Shown piece by piece: positions 46,212-57,190 of a stretch of DNA of 64,000 nt. A model generated the notes under the pieces. That model did no database searches and was not told the origin of the DNA. It was given only the letters and a program-made list of their open reading frames with translations. The stretch's first letter is position 1. Each line of letters begins with the position of its first letter. Made by a program: the position numbers and the translations under genes. Origin of the DNA: Sphingomonas mali NBRC 15500 (GTDB lineage Bacteria; Pseudomonadota; Alphaproteobacteria; Sphingomonadales; Sphingomonadaceae); contig NZ_BCYX01000014.1 of assembly GCF_001598415.1 (NCBI RefSeq), positions 52,732 to 116,731 on the forward strand, in the 5' to 3' direction.

Positions 46212-46769
46212 TCAGCCCTCGATCATGCGGATGACCTTGGCGGGCACGCCGGCGACCAGGCTGTTCGGCGGGACGTCCTTAGTCACGACCGCTCCCGCCG
46301 CGACGACCGAATTCTCGCCCACCGTGACGCCGCCGATGATCGTCGCACCGGCGGCAATCCACACATTGCGCTCGATCACGATTGGCGCGGCGGTGACACC
46401 GTCGCGGCGGCGCGACGGTTCTAGCGGGTGGCCCGTCGTGATGATGCTGACGTTCGGCCCGATCAGCACGTCGTCGCCGATATCGACCCCGCCCAGGTCG
46501 TAGATCGTGCAATTCTGGTTGATGAACACGTTGCGCCCGACCCGGATGTCCGCGCCGTGCGCGGTGTAGAAAGGCGGGATCAGCGTGAAGCTGTCGTCGA
46601 CCCGGCGGCCGATCAGGTCGCTGAACACGGCCCGGACCTCATTACCATCGGCATAGGTCAGACGGTTGAGGACGGGCGTGATCGCCATCGCGCGCTGGGT
46701 ATTCGCCACCATCGCCGCCGATTCGGGCGTGCGGCGGTGGATCATGATCGTGCGATCCTTGTTCGACAT
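46212..46769 (-). CDS. LacA/NodL-type sugar O-acetyltransferase (left-handed beta helix)
   Basis: A 185-residue protein. The N-terminal helical cap (MVANTQRAMAITPVLNRLTY) leads to a hexapeptide-repeat beta helix (IRVGRNVFINQNCTIYDLGG, VDIGDDVLIGPNVSIITTGH) with the catalytic His in TTGHPL. It would transfer acetyl from acetyl-CoA to a sugar or small glycoside. It starts at the ATG at 46769; upstream in-frame sequence has no homology. The gene stands alone between two other minus-strand genes. Confidence 0.9.
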   Translation of the reverse strand: MSNKDRTIMIHRRTPESAAMVANTQRAMAITPVLNRLTYADGNEVRAVFSDLIGRRVDDSFTLIPPFYTAHGADIRVGRNVFINQNCTIYDLGGVDIGDDVLIGPNVSIITTGHPLEPSRRRDGVTAAPIVIERNVWIAAGATIIGGVTVGENSVVAAGAVVTKDVPPNSLVAGVPAKVIRMIEG

Positions 46770-46803
46770 TCGGATACCTCGTCGCGCCCCTGCGGGCTTG
46801 TCC

Positions 46804-46843
46804 AATAAAGAAGGGGCGCCCGCGATCGGATCGCGGACGCCCC
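46804..46843 (-). terminator. Terminator of the M13 peptidase gene
   Basis: Minus strand: a GGGGCG / CGCCCC outer stem and CCGCGATC / GATCGCGG inner stem with one mismatch are followed by TTCTTTATT. It lies 25 bp after the M13 stop codon. Confidence 0.85.
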
Positions 46844-46867
46844 CTGCAAGCTCGATATCTCGAACGC

Positions 46868-48907
46868 TTACCAGATATGGACGCGCTTTTCGGGCGCCAG
46901 ATACAGTGCGTCGCCCGGCTTGATGCCGAACGCCTTGTACCAGGGGTCGAAGTTGCGCACGACGCCGTTGACGCGGAATTTCGCCGGCGAATGCGGATCG
47001 GTCAGCAGCAACTGGCGCTGCAGGCCGTCGCGCAATTTCGCCTGCCATGCCTGGGCATAAGCGAGGAAGAAGCGCTGGTCGCCGGTCAGCCCGCCGATCA
47101 CCGGCGCCTTGCCATGCTTCGCCTGGTAGAGCTGATAGGCGGCATAGGATGCCTCGATCCCGCTGAGGTCGCCGATATTCTCGCCCAGGGTCAGCTTGCC
47201 GTTGATCTTGGTCCCCGGGATCGCTTCATAGCTGTCGTACTGCGCGGCGAGCGCGGCGGTGTGCTCGCCATACGATTTCTTCGCCGCGTCGGTCCACCAA
47301 TTCTCGAACTTGCCGGTCGGTCCGAACTGGCTGCCCTGATCGTCGAACCCATGGCCCATTTCGTGGCCGATGATCGCGCCGATCGCCCCGTAATTGACCG
47401 CCGGATCGGCGTTGGGATCGAAATAGGGCGGCTGCAGGATCGCCGCCGGGAACGTGATCTGGTTGGCGAGCGGATTGTAATAAGCGTTCACCGTTTGCGG
47501 GGTCATGCCCCACAAACTGCGGTCGACCGGCTTGGGAAAACGTTGCAGGTCGAGTTGATGATCGAACTCGGCCGAGCGCATCGCGTTGCCAAGCAGGTCG
47601 CCGCGTTCGACCTGGAGCGACGAATAATCGATATATTTGACCGGATGCCCGATGCGCGGTTCGAACGCCGCCAGCTTGGCCAACGCCGCCTTCTTGGTGG
47701 CATCGTCCATCCAGGTCGAGCCGGCGATCTTCTTGCCGTAGGCCGTGCGCAGATTCTCGATCAGCTCGGCCATCTTGGCCTGGCTCGAGGCGGGGAAATA
47801 TTGCTCGACATAGAGCTTGCCCACCGCTTCGCCGAGCGCGCCGTTGGTCAGCTGCACGCCGCGCTTCCAGCGGTCGCGCTTGACCTGAACACCCGACAGC
47901 GTCTTCGAATAGAAGTCGAACCGGGCGTCGTCGAACGCCTTGGGCAGGAAGGTCGCGTGGTCGCTGACGAAGTGGAATGCGAGATAGTCCTTCCACGTCT
48001 GAAGCGGCGTCGCGGCCATGATCTTGCCCATCGCGGTCAGCGCGGTGTTGTTGGCCATCAGCACCTTGGGCGATGAATCGAGCCCGGCGGTCTTGAGCAT
48101 CAGCGCCCAGTCGAACTCGGGCGCCTTGGCCTTCAGCCCGGCGACATCCTCGGGATCGTTGAGCTTGGCAATGTCGCGGCTCTGTTCGGGCGACCATTGT
48201 TCCTTGGCCATTGCGGTTTCGAGCGCGAAGATCGCGTCGGCCTTGGCGCCGGCGTCAGGAATGCCGGCAAGTTCCTGCATCTGCTGGATATAGGCGCGAT
48301 AGGCCTTGCGGAACGCGTCATATTTCTCGCCGGGCAGGAGATAGAAGTCGCGCGGCATGCCGAGGCCACCCTGGCCCACGACGGCGGTGTAATGTTCGGG
48401 ATCGGACAGGCTCGGCATCGTGCCGAGCTCGACCGGCGAGGCATAGCCGGTGCTGGCGAACAGCGTCTGCAGCCCGCCCAGGTCGTTTACCGCCGCGATC
48501 TTGGCGAGATAGGGCTTGAGCGGTGCGGTGCCCTTGGCTTCGATCCCCGCTTCGTCCATCCAGCTCGCGTAGAAATCGCCGACCTGCTTGCCGGTCGCGC
48601 CATATTTGCTCGGGTTGGCGGCCATGTCGTCGAGGATCTTGCGGACGTTGACCTCGGCTTCATCGCTAAGGATGTTGCCATAACCGACCGATCCCTTGTC
48701 ATCGGGAATCTTCGTGCGGGCAGCCCAGGCACCATTGGCATAGGTCCAGAAATCGTCGCCCGGCTTGACCGCCTTGTCCTGCGTGGTGAGGTCGATGCCG
48801 AACGCGCCGTAGCGCGGTGCCGTCGCCGCTATCTTCGCCACCGCCGGGATCGCGAGTGCCAGTGCGGCAGCGCCCAGCGCCAGCCGGCCGATTACCTTCT
48901 TATTCAT
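46868..48907 (-). CDS. M13 family zinc metallopeptidase (neprilysin/PepO-like)
   Basis: A 679-residue secreted peptidase. The signal peptide RLALGAAALALAIPAVAKIA opens it, followed by the large helical N-domain and the thermolysin-like catalytic domain. The zinc motif is in IGHEMGHGFDDQ (HExxH near residue 514) and the third ligand Glu in GENIGDLSGIE. The C-terminus ends with RVNGVVRNFDPWYKAFGIKP, conserved in M13. It degrades peptides in the periplasm. GGGAG precedes the ATG at 48907. A terminator follows the stop. Confidence 0.94.
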   Translation of the reverse strand: MNKKVIGRLALGAAALALAIPAVAKIAATAPRYGAFGIDLTTQDKAVKPGDDFWTYANGAWAARTKIPDDKGSVGYGNILSDEAEVNVRKILDDMAANPSKYGATGKQVGDFYASWMDEAGIEAKGTAPLKPYLAKIAAVNDLGGLQTLFASTGYASPVELGTMPSLSDPEHYTAVVGQGGLGMPRDFYLLPGEKYDAFRKAYRAYIQQMQELAGIPDAGAKADAIFALETAMAKEQWSPEQSRDIAKLNDPEDVAGLKAKAPEFDWALMLKTAGLDSSPKVLMANNTALTAMGKIMAATPLQTWKDYLAFHFVSDHATFLPKAFDDARFDFYSKTLSGVQVKRDRWKRGVQLTNGALGEAVGKLYVEQYFPASSQAKMAELIENLRTAYGKKIAGSTWMDDATKKAALAKLAAFEPRIGHPVKYIDYSSLQVERGDLLGNAMRSAEFDHQLDLQRFPKPVDRSLWGMTPQTVNAYYNPLANQITFPAAILQPPYFDPNADPAVNYGAIGAIIGHEMGHGFDDQGSQFGPTGKFENWWTDAAKKSYGEHTAALAAQYDSYEAIPGTKINGKLTLGENIGDLSGIEASYAAYQLYQAKHGKAPVIGGLTGDQRFFLAYAQAWQAKLRDGLQRQLLLTDPHSPAKFRVNGVVRNFDPWYKAFGIKPGDALYLAPEKRVHIW

Positions 48908-49006
48908 TTCAGAAAACTCCCGCCCTACGTGTATTATGAAACTATAGCGGCCAGCAAAAGCACAGGCAATCGACTTCGCCAATAAACCCTGTCAGTCATG
49001 TGCATC

Positions 49007-49477
49007 ATGTCGCGCGATATTCTGCAGAAAGTGAAGACACTGGCCGGAGTGGGCTGGCGACGCCAATTGTTGGTCGCCGAAGCCTGCGCCAGCATGTTTG
49101 CGGCGCGGATCATCTTGCTCGTCCTGCCGTTCGCGCGCGTTGCGCGGCGGTTGGGTGACTTCGTCGCCCCGGCCGACCCACGCGTCGCCCAGCGCGCGGC
49201 GGCGACCACCCCGGACGAGGCGGCGACCGCACGCGCGATCGGCTGGGCAGTGCGTTCGGCCGCACCGTTCATGCCGTTCCGCTCGGTCTGCCTGCAACAG
49301 GCGATGGCGGCGCACGCGATGCTGCGGCGGCGCGGCATCGCCAGCGTGATGCATTTCGGCGCGAGCCCCAGCGGCGCCCGCGCGATCGACGCTCATGCCT
49401 GGCTCGACGCGGCGGGAGTCAAGGTGACCGGCTATCCGATCCCGAAAGAGATGGGCGAGATCGCCTGTTTCGTTTGA
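49007..49477 (+). CDS. Lasso peptide B2-type transglutaminase-like protein, no partner genes
   Basis: A 156-residue protein (ATG at 49007; ATG at 48998 adds 3). The C-terminal part matches the lasso-peptide leader-peptidase B2 (Transglut_core3) family: FRSVCLQQAMAAHAMLRRRG carries the catalytic Cys (residue 95 of this start), and DAHAWLDAAGVKVTG the His and probable Asp. The N-terminus has hydrophobic segments (MFAARIILLVLPFARVA). B2 cleaves the leader of lasso precursors, but no precursor, B1 or cyclase gene is adjacent. It is divergent from the M13 peptidase gene with a 99-bp gap. Confidence 0.8.
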   Translation: MSRDILQKVKTLAGVGWRRQLLVAEACASMFAARIILLVLPFARVARRLGDFVAPADPRVAQRAAATTPDEAATARAIGWAVRSAAPFMPFRSVCLQQAMAAHAMLRRRGIASVMHFGASPSGARAIDAHAWLDAAGVKVTGYPIPKEMGEIACFV

Positions 49478-49494
49478 GGGGAGCAGGCCTCTCA

Positions 49495-49587
49495 CCGTCA
49501 TGCCGGGCTCGTCCCGGCATCCACCGTGCAACAATGCCTCAGCTCGGTTGTGGAGGAGTGGACCCCGGCACAAGGCCGGGGTGACGG
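49495..49587. repeat. Palindromic intergenic repeat, family B
   Basis: TGCCGGGCTCGTCCCGGCA and CCCCGGCACAAGGCCGGGG hairpins stand about 40 bp apart, with GTCATGCC and GGGGTGACGG outer ends identical to the other copies. It lies between convergent genes, with the macro-domain stop 30 bp to the right. Confidence 0.8.
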
Positions 49588-49616
49588 CGGAGAATAAGAG
49601 TGCTTATCCCGTCCAA

Positions 49617-50110
49617 TTACTCGCCGAGGCCATCTCGGTATAACTCGAATGTTTCCTCATCGAACGCGACCAGCAGGATGTGGTCGAACCGCTCCGCCGC
49701 AGCCATCGTCTCGCGCACCGCGATCGTCGCCGCTTGGTCGCGCGGATAGCCGTAAATGCCGGTACTGATCGCCGGAAAAGCGATCGTGCGCGCACCCAAT
49801 GCCTCGGCGATCCGCAGGCTTTCGCGATAGCAACTCGCCAGCGTCTCCGCCTCGCCTTTGCCGCCGCCGGTCCACACCGGACCGACCGTATGGATCACAT
49901 GGCGCGCAGGCAGGCGGTAGCCCTGCGTCGCCTTGGCCCTGCCGGGCTCGCAGCCATTGAGCATGCGGCATTCGGCAACCAGCTCTGGCCCGGCCGCACG
50001 GTGGATCGCACCGTCGACCCCGCCACCACCGAGCAGCGACGCATTGGCCGCGTTCACGATCGAGTCGACCTGCAGCCGCGTGATGTCGCCGCGAACCGCC
50101 TCGACCGGCA

Positions 50111-50111
<1 letters not shown>
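49617..50111 (-). CDS. Macro-domain protein, probable O-acetyl-ADP-ribose deacetylase
   Basis: A 164-residue Appr-1'-pase/YmdB-type macro domain. [20 protein letters not shown] with [14 protein letters not shown] forms the ADP-ribose pocket, and [17 protein letters not shown] the second loop. It hydrolyses O-acetyl-ADP-ribose, the product of sirtuin deacetylation, to acetate and ADP-ribose. Its ATG overlaps the acs stop by 4 bp (ATGA), a functional clue since sirtuins activate Acs. The frame extends upstream but the coupling and homology fix this start. Confidence 0.88.
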
Positions 50112-52055
<1,944 letters not shown>

Positions 52056-52148
52056 GCTCTCTCCCTCGTCCATCCCTATTGGCGGCTGCGATGCCTGCTT
52101 GGCAAGCGCCGCAGCGCCATGCCACGATAGGATTTCTTGGGGGACCTG

Positions 52149-52805
52149 ATGAACGACGCGACGAACGATCATCCGATGCATCACGGCGCCCCGGCGCACG
52201 CGCTGGAACGACTGGTGTTCTTTTCCGACGCGGTGTTCGCGATCTCGATCACGCTGCTGGTGATCGAGCTCAAGGTGCCGGCGCTGCCGCGCAGCGCGAG
52301 CGATGTCGAATTCCTGCAGGCGCTCGCCAATCTGACGCCGCATTTCGTCGGCTTCCTGGTGTCGTTCTTCGTGATCGGCGCGTTCTGGAGCGGGCATCAC
52401 CGCGCGTTCGATTGCGCGCGGCATTGGTCGCCCAAATTGCTGATGCCCAATCTGTTCCTGTTATGTTCGGTCGCGGGGATGCCGTTCTTCACCGCGCTGG
52501 TCAGCGAATATTACGGCAAGCTGGTGCCGTCGGCAGCCTATTGCCTGTGGCTGTTCTTCGTCGCGATCTGCAATTTGTGGAACAACATGAAGGCAGTGTC
52601 GCCGCCCGTCGCCGCCGACGATCTCGACCCCGAATATGCCGCCTTGATCCGGCGCCGCGGCTGGGCGGTGATCCTGGGCACGCTGACGGCTTTGGCCTTC
52701 TGTTTCGTCAATCCTTGGCTGGCGCAGCCCGCGCTGATCTCGATGCCGCTGTGGCGCAGGCTGCTCGAATATCTCCACCGTCGCGGCACCCTGAAGACGG
52801 TGTGA
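52149..52805 (+). CDS. TMEM175/DUF1211-like potassium channel
   Basis: A 218-residue protein with about six hydrophobic helices. The signature in helix 1 is [23 protein letters not shown] is the diagnostic motif of TMEM175-type channels. Bacterial homologues form tetrameric K+-permeable channels without the classic selectivity filter. An upstream TTG at 52137 is open, but the ATG at 52149 follows a GGGGGA and fits homology. It converges on the hypothetical gene that starts at 53417. Confidence 0.85.
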   Translation: MNDATNDHPMHHGAPAHALERLVFFSDAVFAISITLLVIELKVPALPRSASDVEFLQALANLTPHFVGFLVSFFVIGAFWSGHHRAFDCARHWSPKLLMPNLFLLCSVAGMPFFTALVSEYYGKLVPSAAYCLWLFFVAICNLWNNMKAVSPPVAADDLDPEYAALIRRRGWAVILGTLTALAFCFVNPWLAQPALISMPLWRRLLEYLHRRGTLKTV

Positions 52806-52808
52806 CCG

Positions 52809-53417
52809 CTAGCGGGTCCTGCTCGCGAGCCGGTCGAGCCATGGAGTCGCGACCAGATTGACCTGACGCACCAGCCCGATTGCGATCACGCCGACCACGA
52901 TCCCCGGCCAGCCGAGCGTCACGGTGAACAGCACGGCGCCGACCGCCAGTGCCAATGCGACCAGCATCGCCAGTCCCAACTCGCGCTCGCCATCGAGATC
53001 GAGCGCGATCGCCCGCGGCGCGCGGCTGTCGTAGAAACGCGCGGTCTTGAGCACCAATCGGCCTTCGCTATCGCGGACATCGTCGCAGATCGTGGCGGCC
53101 ACGGTCCGCAGCAGCTCGGGCGGCCCTGCCACCAGATTGGGGGCGCGTTGCGAAGGGGCGGAGACCGGCGGATCCAGCGTCCTTGCCGGTTGGGCCGACC
53201 TATCGGCAAAGCCAGCGGGCGATGGCGCGGTGTCGGACCAATCCTCCGCCGCCGTGTCCCTGAACGACGGATCGGACGGGTCGACGTCCTCGACCGGTAC
53301 CGGATCGGCATAGGTCGTCATCGCCGGTGGCCGCCGTGCCGCCCAGGTGTCGATCACTTGCAGCCGGCCGCCGCGCTCGATCACGCGATAGCGCGACGGC
53401 GGCGGCCCCGACGGCAT
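52809..53417 (-). CDS. Hypothetical protein with C-terminal membrane helices
   Basis: A 202-residue protein of unknown function. The first 100 residues are polar and probably disordered (MPSGPPPSRYRVIERGGRLQ, then an acidic Asp/Ser/Pro stretch). A short conserved-looking cytoplasmic part (SEGRLVLKTARFYDSRAPRA) precedes two hydrophobic helices (LGLAMLVALALAVGAVLFTV and GWPGIVVGVIAIGLV). It starts one base after the ribH stop, so it is probably the last gene of the riboflavin operon, though nothing links it to flavin synthesis. Confidence 0.65.
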   Translation of the reverse strand: MPSGPPPSRYRVIERGGRLQVIDTWAARRPPAMTTYADPVPVEDVDPSDPSFRDTAAEDWSDTAPSPAGFADRSAQPARTLDPPVSAPSQRAPNLVAGPPELLRTVAATICDDVRDSEGRLVLKTARFYDSRAPRAIALDLDGERELGLAMLVALALAVGAVLFTVTLGWPGIVVGVIAIGLVRQVNLVATPWLDRLASRTR

Positions 53418-53418
53418 G

Positions 53419-53841
53419 TCAGCCGAATTTCTGCCGAAGATCGAGCATCGCGAGTGCTGCCTTTGCCGCGCCGCCGCCCTTGTCGGCCTGATCGGGATCG
53501 GCGCGATAGATCGCCTGCGCCTCGTTCTCGGTGGTCAGGATGCCGTTACCGATAGCGATGCCGTCCATCGTCAGCGCCATGATGCCGCGTGCGCTTTCGT
53601 TCGCGACGATCTCGAAATGATAAGTCTCGCCGCGGATCACCACGCCGATCGCGACATAAGCATCATACTTGCCGGTCTCCGCCGCGAGCGCGAGCGCACC
53701 GGGGATTTCGAGCGCGCCGGGGACGGTCACCGTCTCGTGCGAATGCCCTGCTTCCTCGATCGCGCGGCGCGCGCCGGCGAGCAGCATGTCATTGAGATGG
53801 TCGTAGAAGCGTGCTTCGACGATCAATATCCGCGCCATCAA
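53419..53841 (-). CDS. ribH: 6,7-dimethyl-8-ribityllumazine synthase
   Basis: A 140-residue enzyme that condenses 3,4-dihydroxy-2-butanone 4-phosphate with the pyrimidine from Rib[21 protein letters not shown] begins the fold, [17 protein letters not shown] binds the substrate, and [20 protein letters not shown] contains the catalytic His. The start ATGATG overlaps the ribBX stop, and the second Met is an equal choice. Confidence 0.95.
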   Translation of the reverse strand: MMARILIVEARFYDHLNDMLLAGARRAIEEAGHSHETVTVPGALEIPGALALAAETGKYDAYVAIGVVIRGETYHFEIVANESARGIMALTMDGIAIGNGILTTENEAQAIYRADPDQADKGGGAAKAALAMLDLRQKFG

Positions 53842-55124
53842 TCCAGTCCCCCAAGGTCGATCGCGCGTTCTCCTACGATAGACAGGCCATAGCCGTCCAA
53901 TGCGACGAGCGTATGATGCGTGTTAGTCAGGAGGATCATGTCCTCGACCCCCAATTCGGTCAGGATCTGGGCGCCGACGCCATAGTCGCGCAATTCGTCG
54001 GGCATCGGCGCGCCAGCCTTATGCTCCAGCGCCTGGCTGAACCCGGTCGCGCCGGACGGCGACAGCAGCACGACGACGCCTGCCCCCGCCTTGCCGATGA
54101 TCTCCATCGAGCGCTCGAGCAGGCCGGCGCGCTTGCCTTCCTCCCCGAACAGGTCGGCGAACACGCTCATCGCGTGCATCCGCACCAATGTCGGCCTGTC
54201 GGGGTCGATATGTCCCTTGATCAGCGCGATCTGCTCGGTGCCGGTGGCCTTGTTGTAATAGGTCCGCGCGGTCCACTCGCCACCCCAGCGGCTGGTGAAG
54301 CGCGCCTCGGCGCGGCGCTCGACGAGATGATCGTGCTGGCGGCGATAGGCGATCAGGTCGCGGATCGTGCCGATCTTGAGCTTGTGCTCCTGCGCGAAGG
54401 CGATCAGGTCGTCCATCCGCGCCATCGTGCCGTCGTCCTTCATGATCTCACAGATCACGCCCGACGGGTTGAGCCCGGCGAGCCGCGCGACGTCGACCGC
54501 CGCTTCTGTATGGCCGGCGCGGACGAGGACACCGCCGTTGCGCGCGATCAGCGGGAAGACATGGCCCGGCGAAACGATATCGCCGACGCCCTTCGACGCA
54601 TCGATCGCGACCGATACGGTGCGCGCGCGGTCGTGCGCGGAGATGCCGGTAGTGATTCCCTCGCGCGCCTCGATCGACGCGGTGAAGGCGGTGCCATTGC
54701 GGGTGCGGTTCTCGCGCACCATCGGCTCGAGTTCGAGCTGCTTGATGCGCTCCTCGGTCAGGGTCAGGCAGATCAATCCGCGGCCATAGCGCGCCATGAA
54801 GTTGATCGCGTCCGGGGTCGCCATCTGCGCCGGGATGATCAGATCGCCTTCATTCTCGCGATCCTCGTCGTCGACCAGGATGGTCATGCGCCCGTTGCGC
54901 GCTTCCTCGATGATCTCCTCGATCGGCACCAGGGCCGGGCGCTTCTCGCGCCGGTCGAGATAGACCTCCAGCTTGCGCAAGGTATCGGCGGTCGGATTCC
55001 ATTCGGGCTCGTCGAGCATGCGCAGCGAATTGGCGTGGAGCCCGGCGGCGCGGGCGAGCCCCGAGCGCGAAATACCGCCCGAGGAGACGAGATCGCGAAC
55101 GCGATCGATCAGCATGGTGCTCAT
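53838..55124 (-). CDS. ribB: 3,4-dihydroxy-2-butanone 4-phosphate synthase with degenerate RibA domain (RibBX) and N-terminal HTH
   Basis: A 428-residue protein. Residues about 1-50 resemble a helix-turn-helix ([20 protein letters not shown]). RibB follows (69-255) with [20 protein letters not shown] and [14 protein letters not shown]. The C-terminal 170 residues align with GTP cyclohydrolase II in position, but its zinc cysteines (CxxxxC...CxC) and EGRGIGL are missing. This is the RibBX type that lacks RibA activity. RibB makes the four-carbon riboflavin precursor. The ATG at 55124 is used; ATG at 55166 is also open. Confidence 0.9.
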   Translation of the reverse strand: MSTMLIDRVRDLVSSGGISRSGLARAAGLHANSLRMLDEPEWNPTADTLRKLEVYLDRREKRPALVPIEEIIEEARNGRMTILVDDEDRENEGDLIIPAQMATPDAINFMARYGRGLICLTLTEERIKQLELEPMVRENRTRNGTAFTASIEAREGITTGISAHDRARTVSVAIDASKGVGDIVSPGHVFPLIARNGGVLVRAGHTEAAVDVARLAGLNPSGVICEIMKDDGTMARMDDLIAFAQEHKLKIGTIRDLIAYRRQHDHLVERRAEARFTSRWGGEWTARTYYNKATGTEQIALIKGHIDPDRPTLVRMHAMSVFADLFGEEGKRAGLLERSMEIIGKAGAGVVVLLSPSGATGFSQALEHKAGAPMPDELRDYGVGAQILTELGVEDMILLTNTHHTLVALDGYGLSIVGERAIDLGGLD

Positions 55125-55182
55125 GACTGGCGAAATATCACACTGAAATGTGATGAGTCCAGCCACTAATCACATCGAAACA

Positions 55183-55788
55183 CTACTTTTCGAGAAGCGA
55201 CCGCATCCGGCTCAAATAGCGGGCGAGGACGTCGATCTCGATATTCACTGCCTGCCCGACCTCGATCGCGCCCAATGTCGTCACTGCCTGGGTATGCGGG
55301 ATCAGATTGACCGTGAAGTCGGTACCCTCCGCCCCGTCGCTGACCGAATTGACCGTCAGCGAAACGCCGTCGACCGTCACCGATCCCTTGGCGGCGATAT
55401 AGGGCGCCAGATCGCGCGCGACACGAAAAGCGATCGTCTTCGAATCGCCCGACGGTTCGACCCGCACCACTTCGGCGACGCCGTCGACATGACCGGTGAC
55501 GATATGCCCGCCGAGCTCATCGCCGAGCTTCATCGCGCGTTCGAGGTTGAGCTTGCGCCCCTCGCTCCATTGTCCCTGCGCGGTGCGCGACACGGTTTCG
55601 CCCGATATGTCGACGGTGAACCAGCCCGGCCCCTTGTCGATCACGGTCAGGCATACGCCCGAGCACGAGATCGACGCGCCGAGATCGACCCCGGTAGTGT
55701 CGTAAGCGGTCGCGATCACCGCGCGCAGGTCGCCACGATGCTCGATCGTGCGGATCGTGCCGATATCCGAGATGATGCCGGTAAACAT
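55183..55788 (-). CDS. ribE: Riboflavin synthase alpha subunit
   Basis: A 201-residue protein of two tandem lumazine-binding repeats, starting MFTGIISDIGTIRTIE and KGSVTVDGVSLTVNSVSDG. SCSGVCLTVIDKGPGWFTVD and GGHIVTGHVDGVAEVV are conserved. It dismutates two lumazine molecules into riboflavin. It stands between ribD and ribBX with gaps of about 30 and 58 bp. Confidence 0.95.
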   Translation of the reverse strand: MFTGIISDIGTIRTIEHRGDLRAVIATAYDTTGVDLGASISCSGVCLTVIDKGPGWFTVDISGETVSRTAQGQWSEGRKLNLERAMKLGDELGGHIVTGHVDGVAEVVRVEPSGDSKTIAFRVARDLAPYIAAKGSVTVDGVSLTVNSVSDGAEGTDFTVNLIPHTQAVTTLGAIEVGQAVNIEIDVLARYLSRMRSLLEK

Positions 55789-55818
55789 CGCAAATTTCCC
55801 AAGCTGCGCCGACGATCG

Positions 55819-56790
55819 TCAGCGGGTGCGTTCGTAGATTTCCAGCCGGTCGATGCCCAACATCCGCGCGTCGTGCAACCGCCAGCGGCCATGCGCCTCG
55901 GCCAGATGGGCAAGCCCGATATCGCCGAGCGCCGGCCGACCGCCGCCGATCAGGATCGGCGCGCGATAGAGCAACAGCCGGTCGACCAGATCGTCGGCCA
56001 GGAATGCCGAGGCCGCGCCGGCGCCGCCTTCGACCAGGACATGGTCGATCTGGTCGAGCCCGGCGATCGCCGCGGGCGAGTCGACCCACTCCCAATGGTC
56101 GTGATCGCCGCGATGGCGAGTCATCAGCAAGCGCCGCGGGCTATGCTGTTCGAGCCCGCCGAGCCGGACATCGAGCCGCGGCGCATCGGCTTCGACGGTG
56201 CCGCGGCCGACCAGAATCGCCTCGTGCCGCGCGCGTTCGAGATGCGCATGGGCGCGCGCCGCGTCCCCGGTGATCCATTTCGATTCGCCGCCGGCGCGCG
56301 CGATGCAGCCGTCGAGCGAGGTGGCGAGCTTGAGCGTCACATGCGGTCGCCCTGCCGCGCGACGCGTGAGGAACCCGGCCATCGAGCGCCGCGCCTCCTC
56401 GGCCATCACATCCTCGGTCACCGCGATACCGGCCGCGCGGAGTCGAGCAATGCCCTGGCCATCGGTGCGCGGATCGGGGTCGCCGAGCGCGATGACAACC
56501 TGGGCGACGCCGGCGGCGACCAACAGATCGCTGCACGCCGGCCCGCGCGGCGACGCATGCGCGCAGGGTTCGAGTGTCACATAAACCGTTGCGCCGTTCG
56601 TTGCGTCACCCGCCATCGCGAGCGCCATTGCCTCGGCATGCGGGCGGCCGCCGGGCTGGGTCCAGCCGCGCCCGACGACGCGGCCCTGCTTCACGATCAC
56701 GCAGCCGACATTGGGATTGGGAGCGGTCCGTCCGCGCCCGCGCTCGGCGAGCGCTAGCGCGGCGGCCATGAAACGCGGGTCGGGACTCAA
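55819..56790 (-). CDS. ribD: Bifunctional pyrimidine deaminase/reductase
   Basis: A 323-residue protein. The deaminase half has the zinc motif HAE (51-53) and PC...C (Cys76, Cys86), with APNPNVGCVIVKQGRVVG before it. The reductase half has HVTLKLATSLDGCIA and VEGGAGAASAFL. It carries out two consecutive steps after GTP cyclohydrolase II. The true start is most likely a TTG at 56790, giving MSPDPRFMAAALALAERG like other RibD proteins and overlapping the previous TGA; the ATG at 56769 is 7 residues shorter. Confidence 0.92.
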   Translation of the reverse strand: MSPDPRFMAAALALAERGRGRTAPNPNVGCVIVKQGRVVGRGWTQPGGRPHAEAMALAMAGDATNGATVYVTLEPCAHASPRGPACSDLLVAAGVAQVVIALGDPDPRTDGQGIARLRAAGIAVTEDVMAEEARRSMAGFLTRRAAGRPHVTLKLATSLDGCIARAGGESKWITGDAARAHAHLERARHEAILVGRGTVEADAPRLDVRLGGLEQHSPRRLLMTRHRGDHDHWEWVDSPAAIAGLDQIDHVLVEGGAGAASAFLADDLVDRLLLYRAPILIGGGRPALGDIGLAHLAEAHGRWRLHDARMLGIDRLEIYERTR

Positions 56791-57137
56791 AGCCAAGGCG
56801 ACAGCTTGTCGTTCAGGCGCTTGAACGCCGCCTTTCTCTCGTCGTCCTCCTTCTTCTGCTTGGCGTCCTCGATCTTCTTCTTGTCCCCGTCGATCTTCTG
56901 CTGCGCGACAATCTCGGCATCGGTGCGGTCGGCGCGCCACGACTGGACGTAGATGATGGTCGGCCGCCGCCACTCGCGCTGGACTGTCGAACCGGCGGCG
57001 AAGCCCCCGACGATCAGGATGCAGAGCATCAGCGAGCCGAACAGGATCAGGATCTCGTATTTCTTGCGCGTGCCGAGATAGCGGCGCAGGTCGAGCAACG
57101 CGCGAAACGGATTGTAGCGGCCGAGGAAATTTCCCAT
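56787..57137 (-). CDS. Small membrane protein with coiled-coil tail
   Basis: A 116-residue protein: a basic N-terminus (FLGRYNPFRALLDLRRYLGT), one membrane helix (ILILFGSLMLCILIVGGFAA), and a charged C-terminal helix (VAQQKIDGDKKKIEDAKQKK), probably a coiled coil. No domain is recognised. The stop overlaps the ribD start. The ORF extends upstream to 57278, but similarity to a gene-like pattern begins at the ATG at 57137. The tonB gene is immediately upstream. Confidence 0.65.
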   Translation of the reverse strand: MGNFLGRYNPFRALLDLRRYLGTRKKYEILILFGSLMLCILIVGGFAAGSTVQREWRRPTIIYVQSWRADRTDAEIVAQQKIDGDKKKIEDAKQKKEDDERKAAFKRLNDKLSPWL

Positions 57138-57190
57138 CGGCCCAAGATAGGCGCGGGACGGCAAACAGGCCAGCCCCGCGCCCGTAACGG

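Noticed and set aside
48998..49616. Complete lasso peptide biosynthetic cluster
   Set aside because: Only the B2-like gene is present. No short precursor frame with a leader, no PqqD-like B1 and no cyclase were found within several kilobases.
57138..57190. FMN riboswitch upstream of the rib cluster
   Set aside because: Neither this gap nor those before ribE and ribBX has room for, or any match to, the conserved RFN-element segments.
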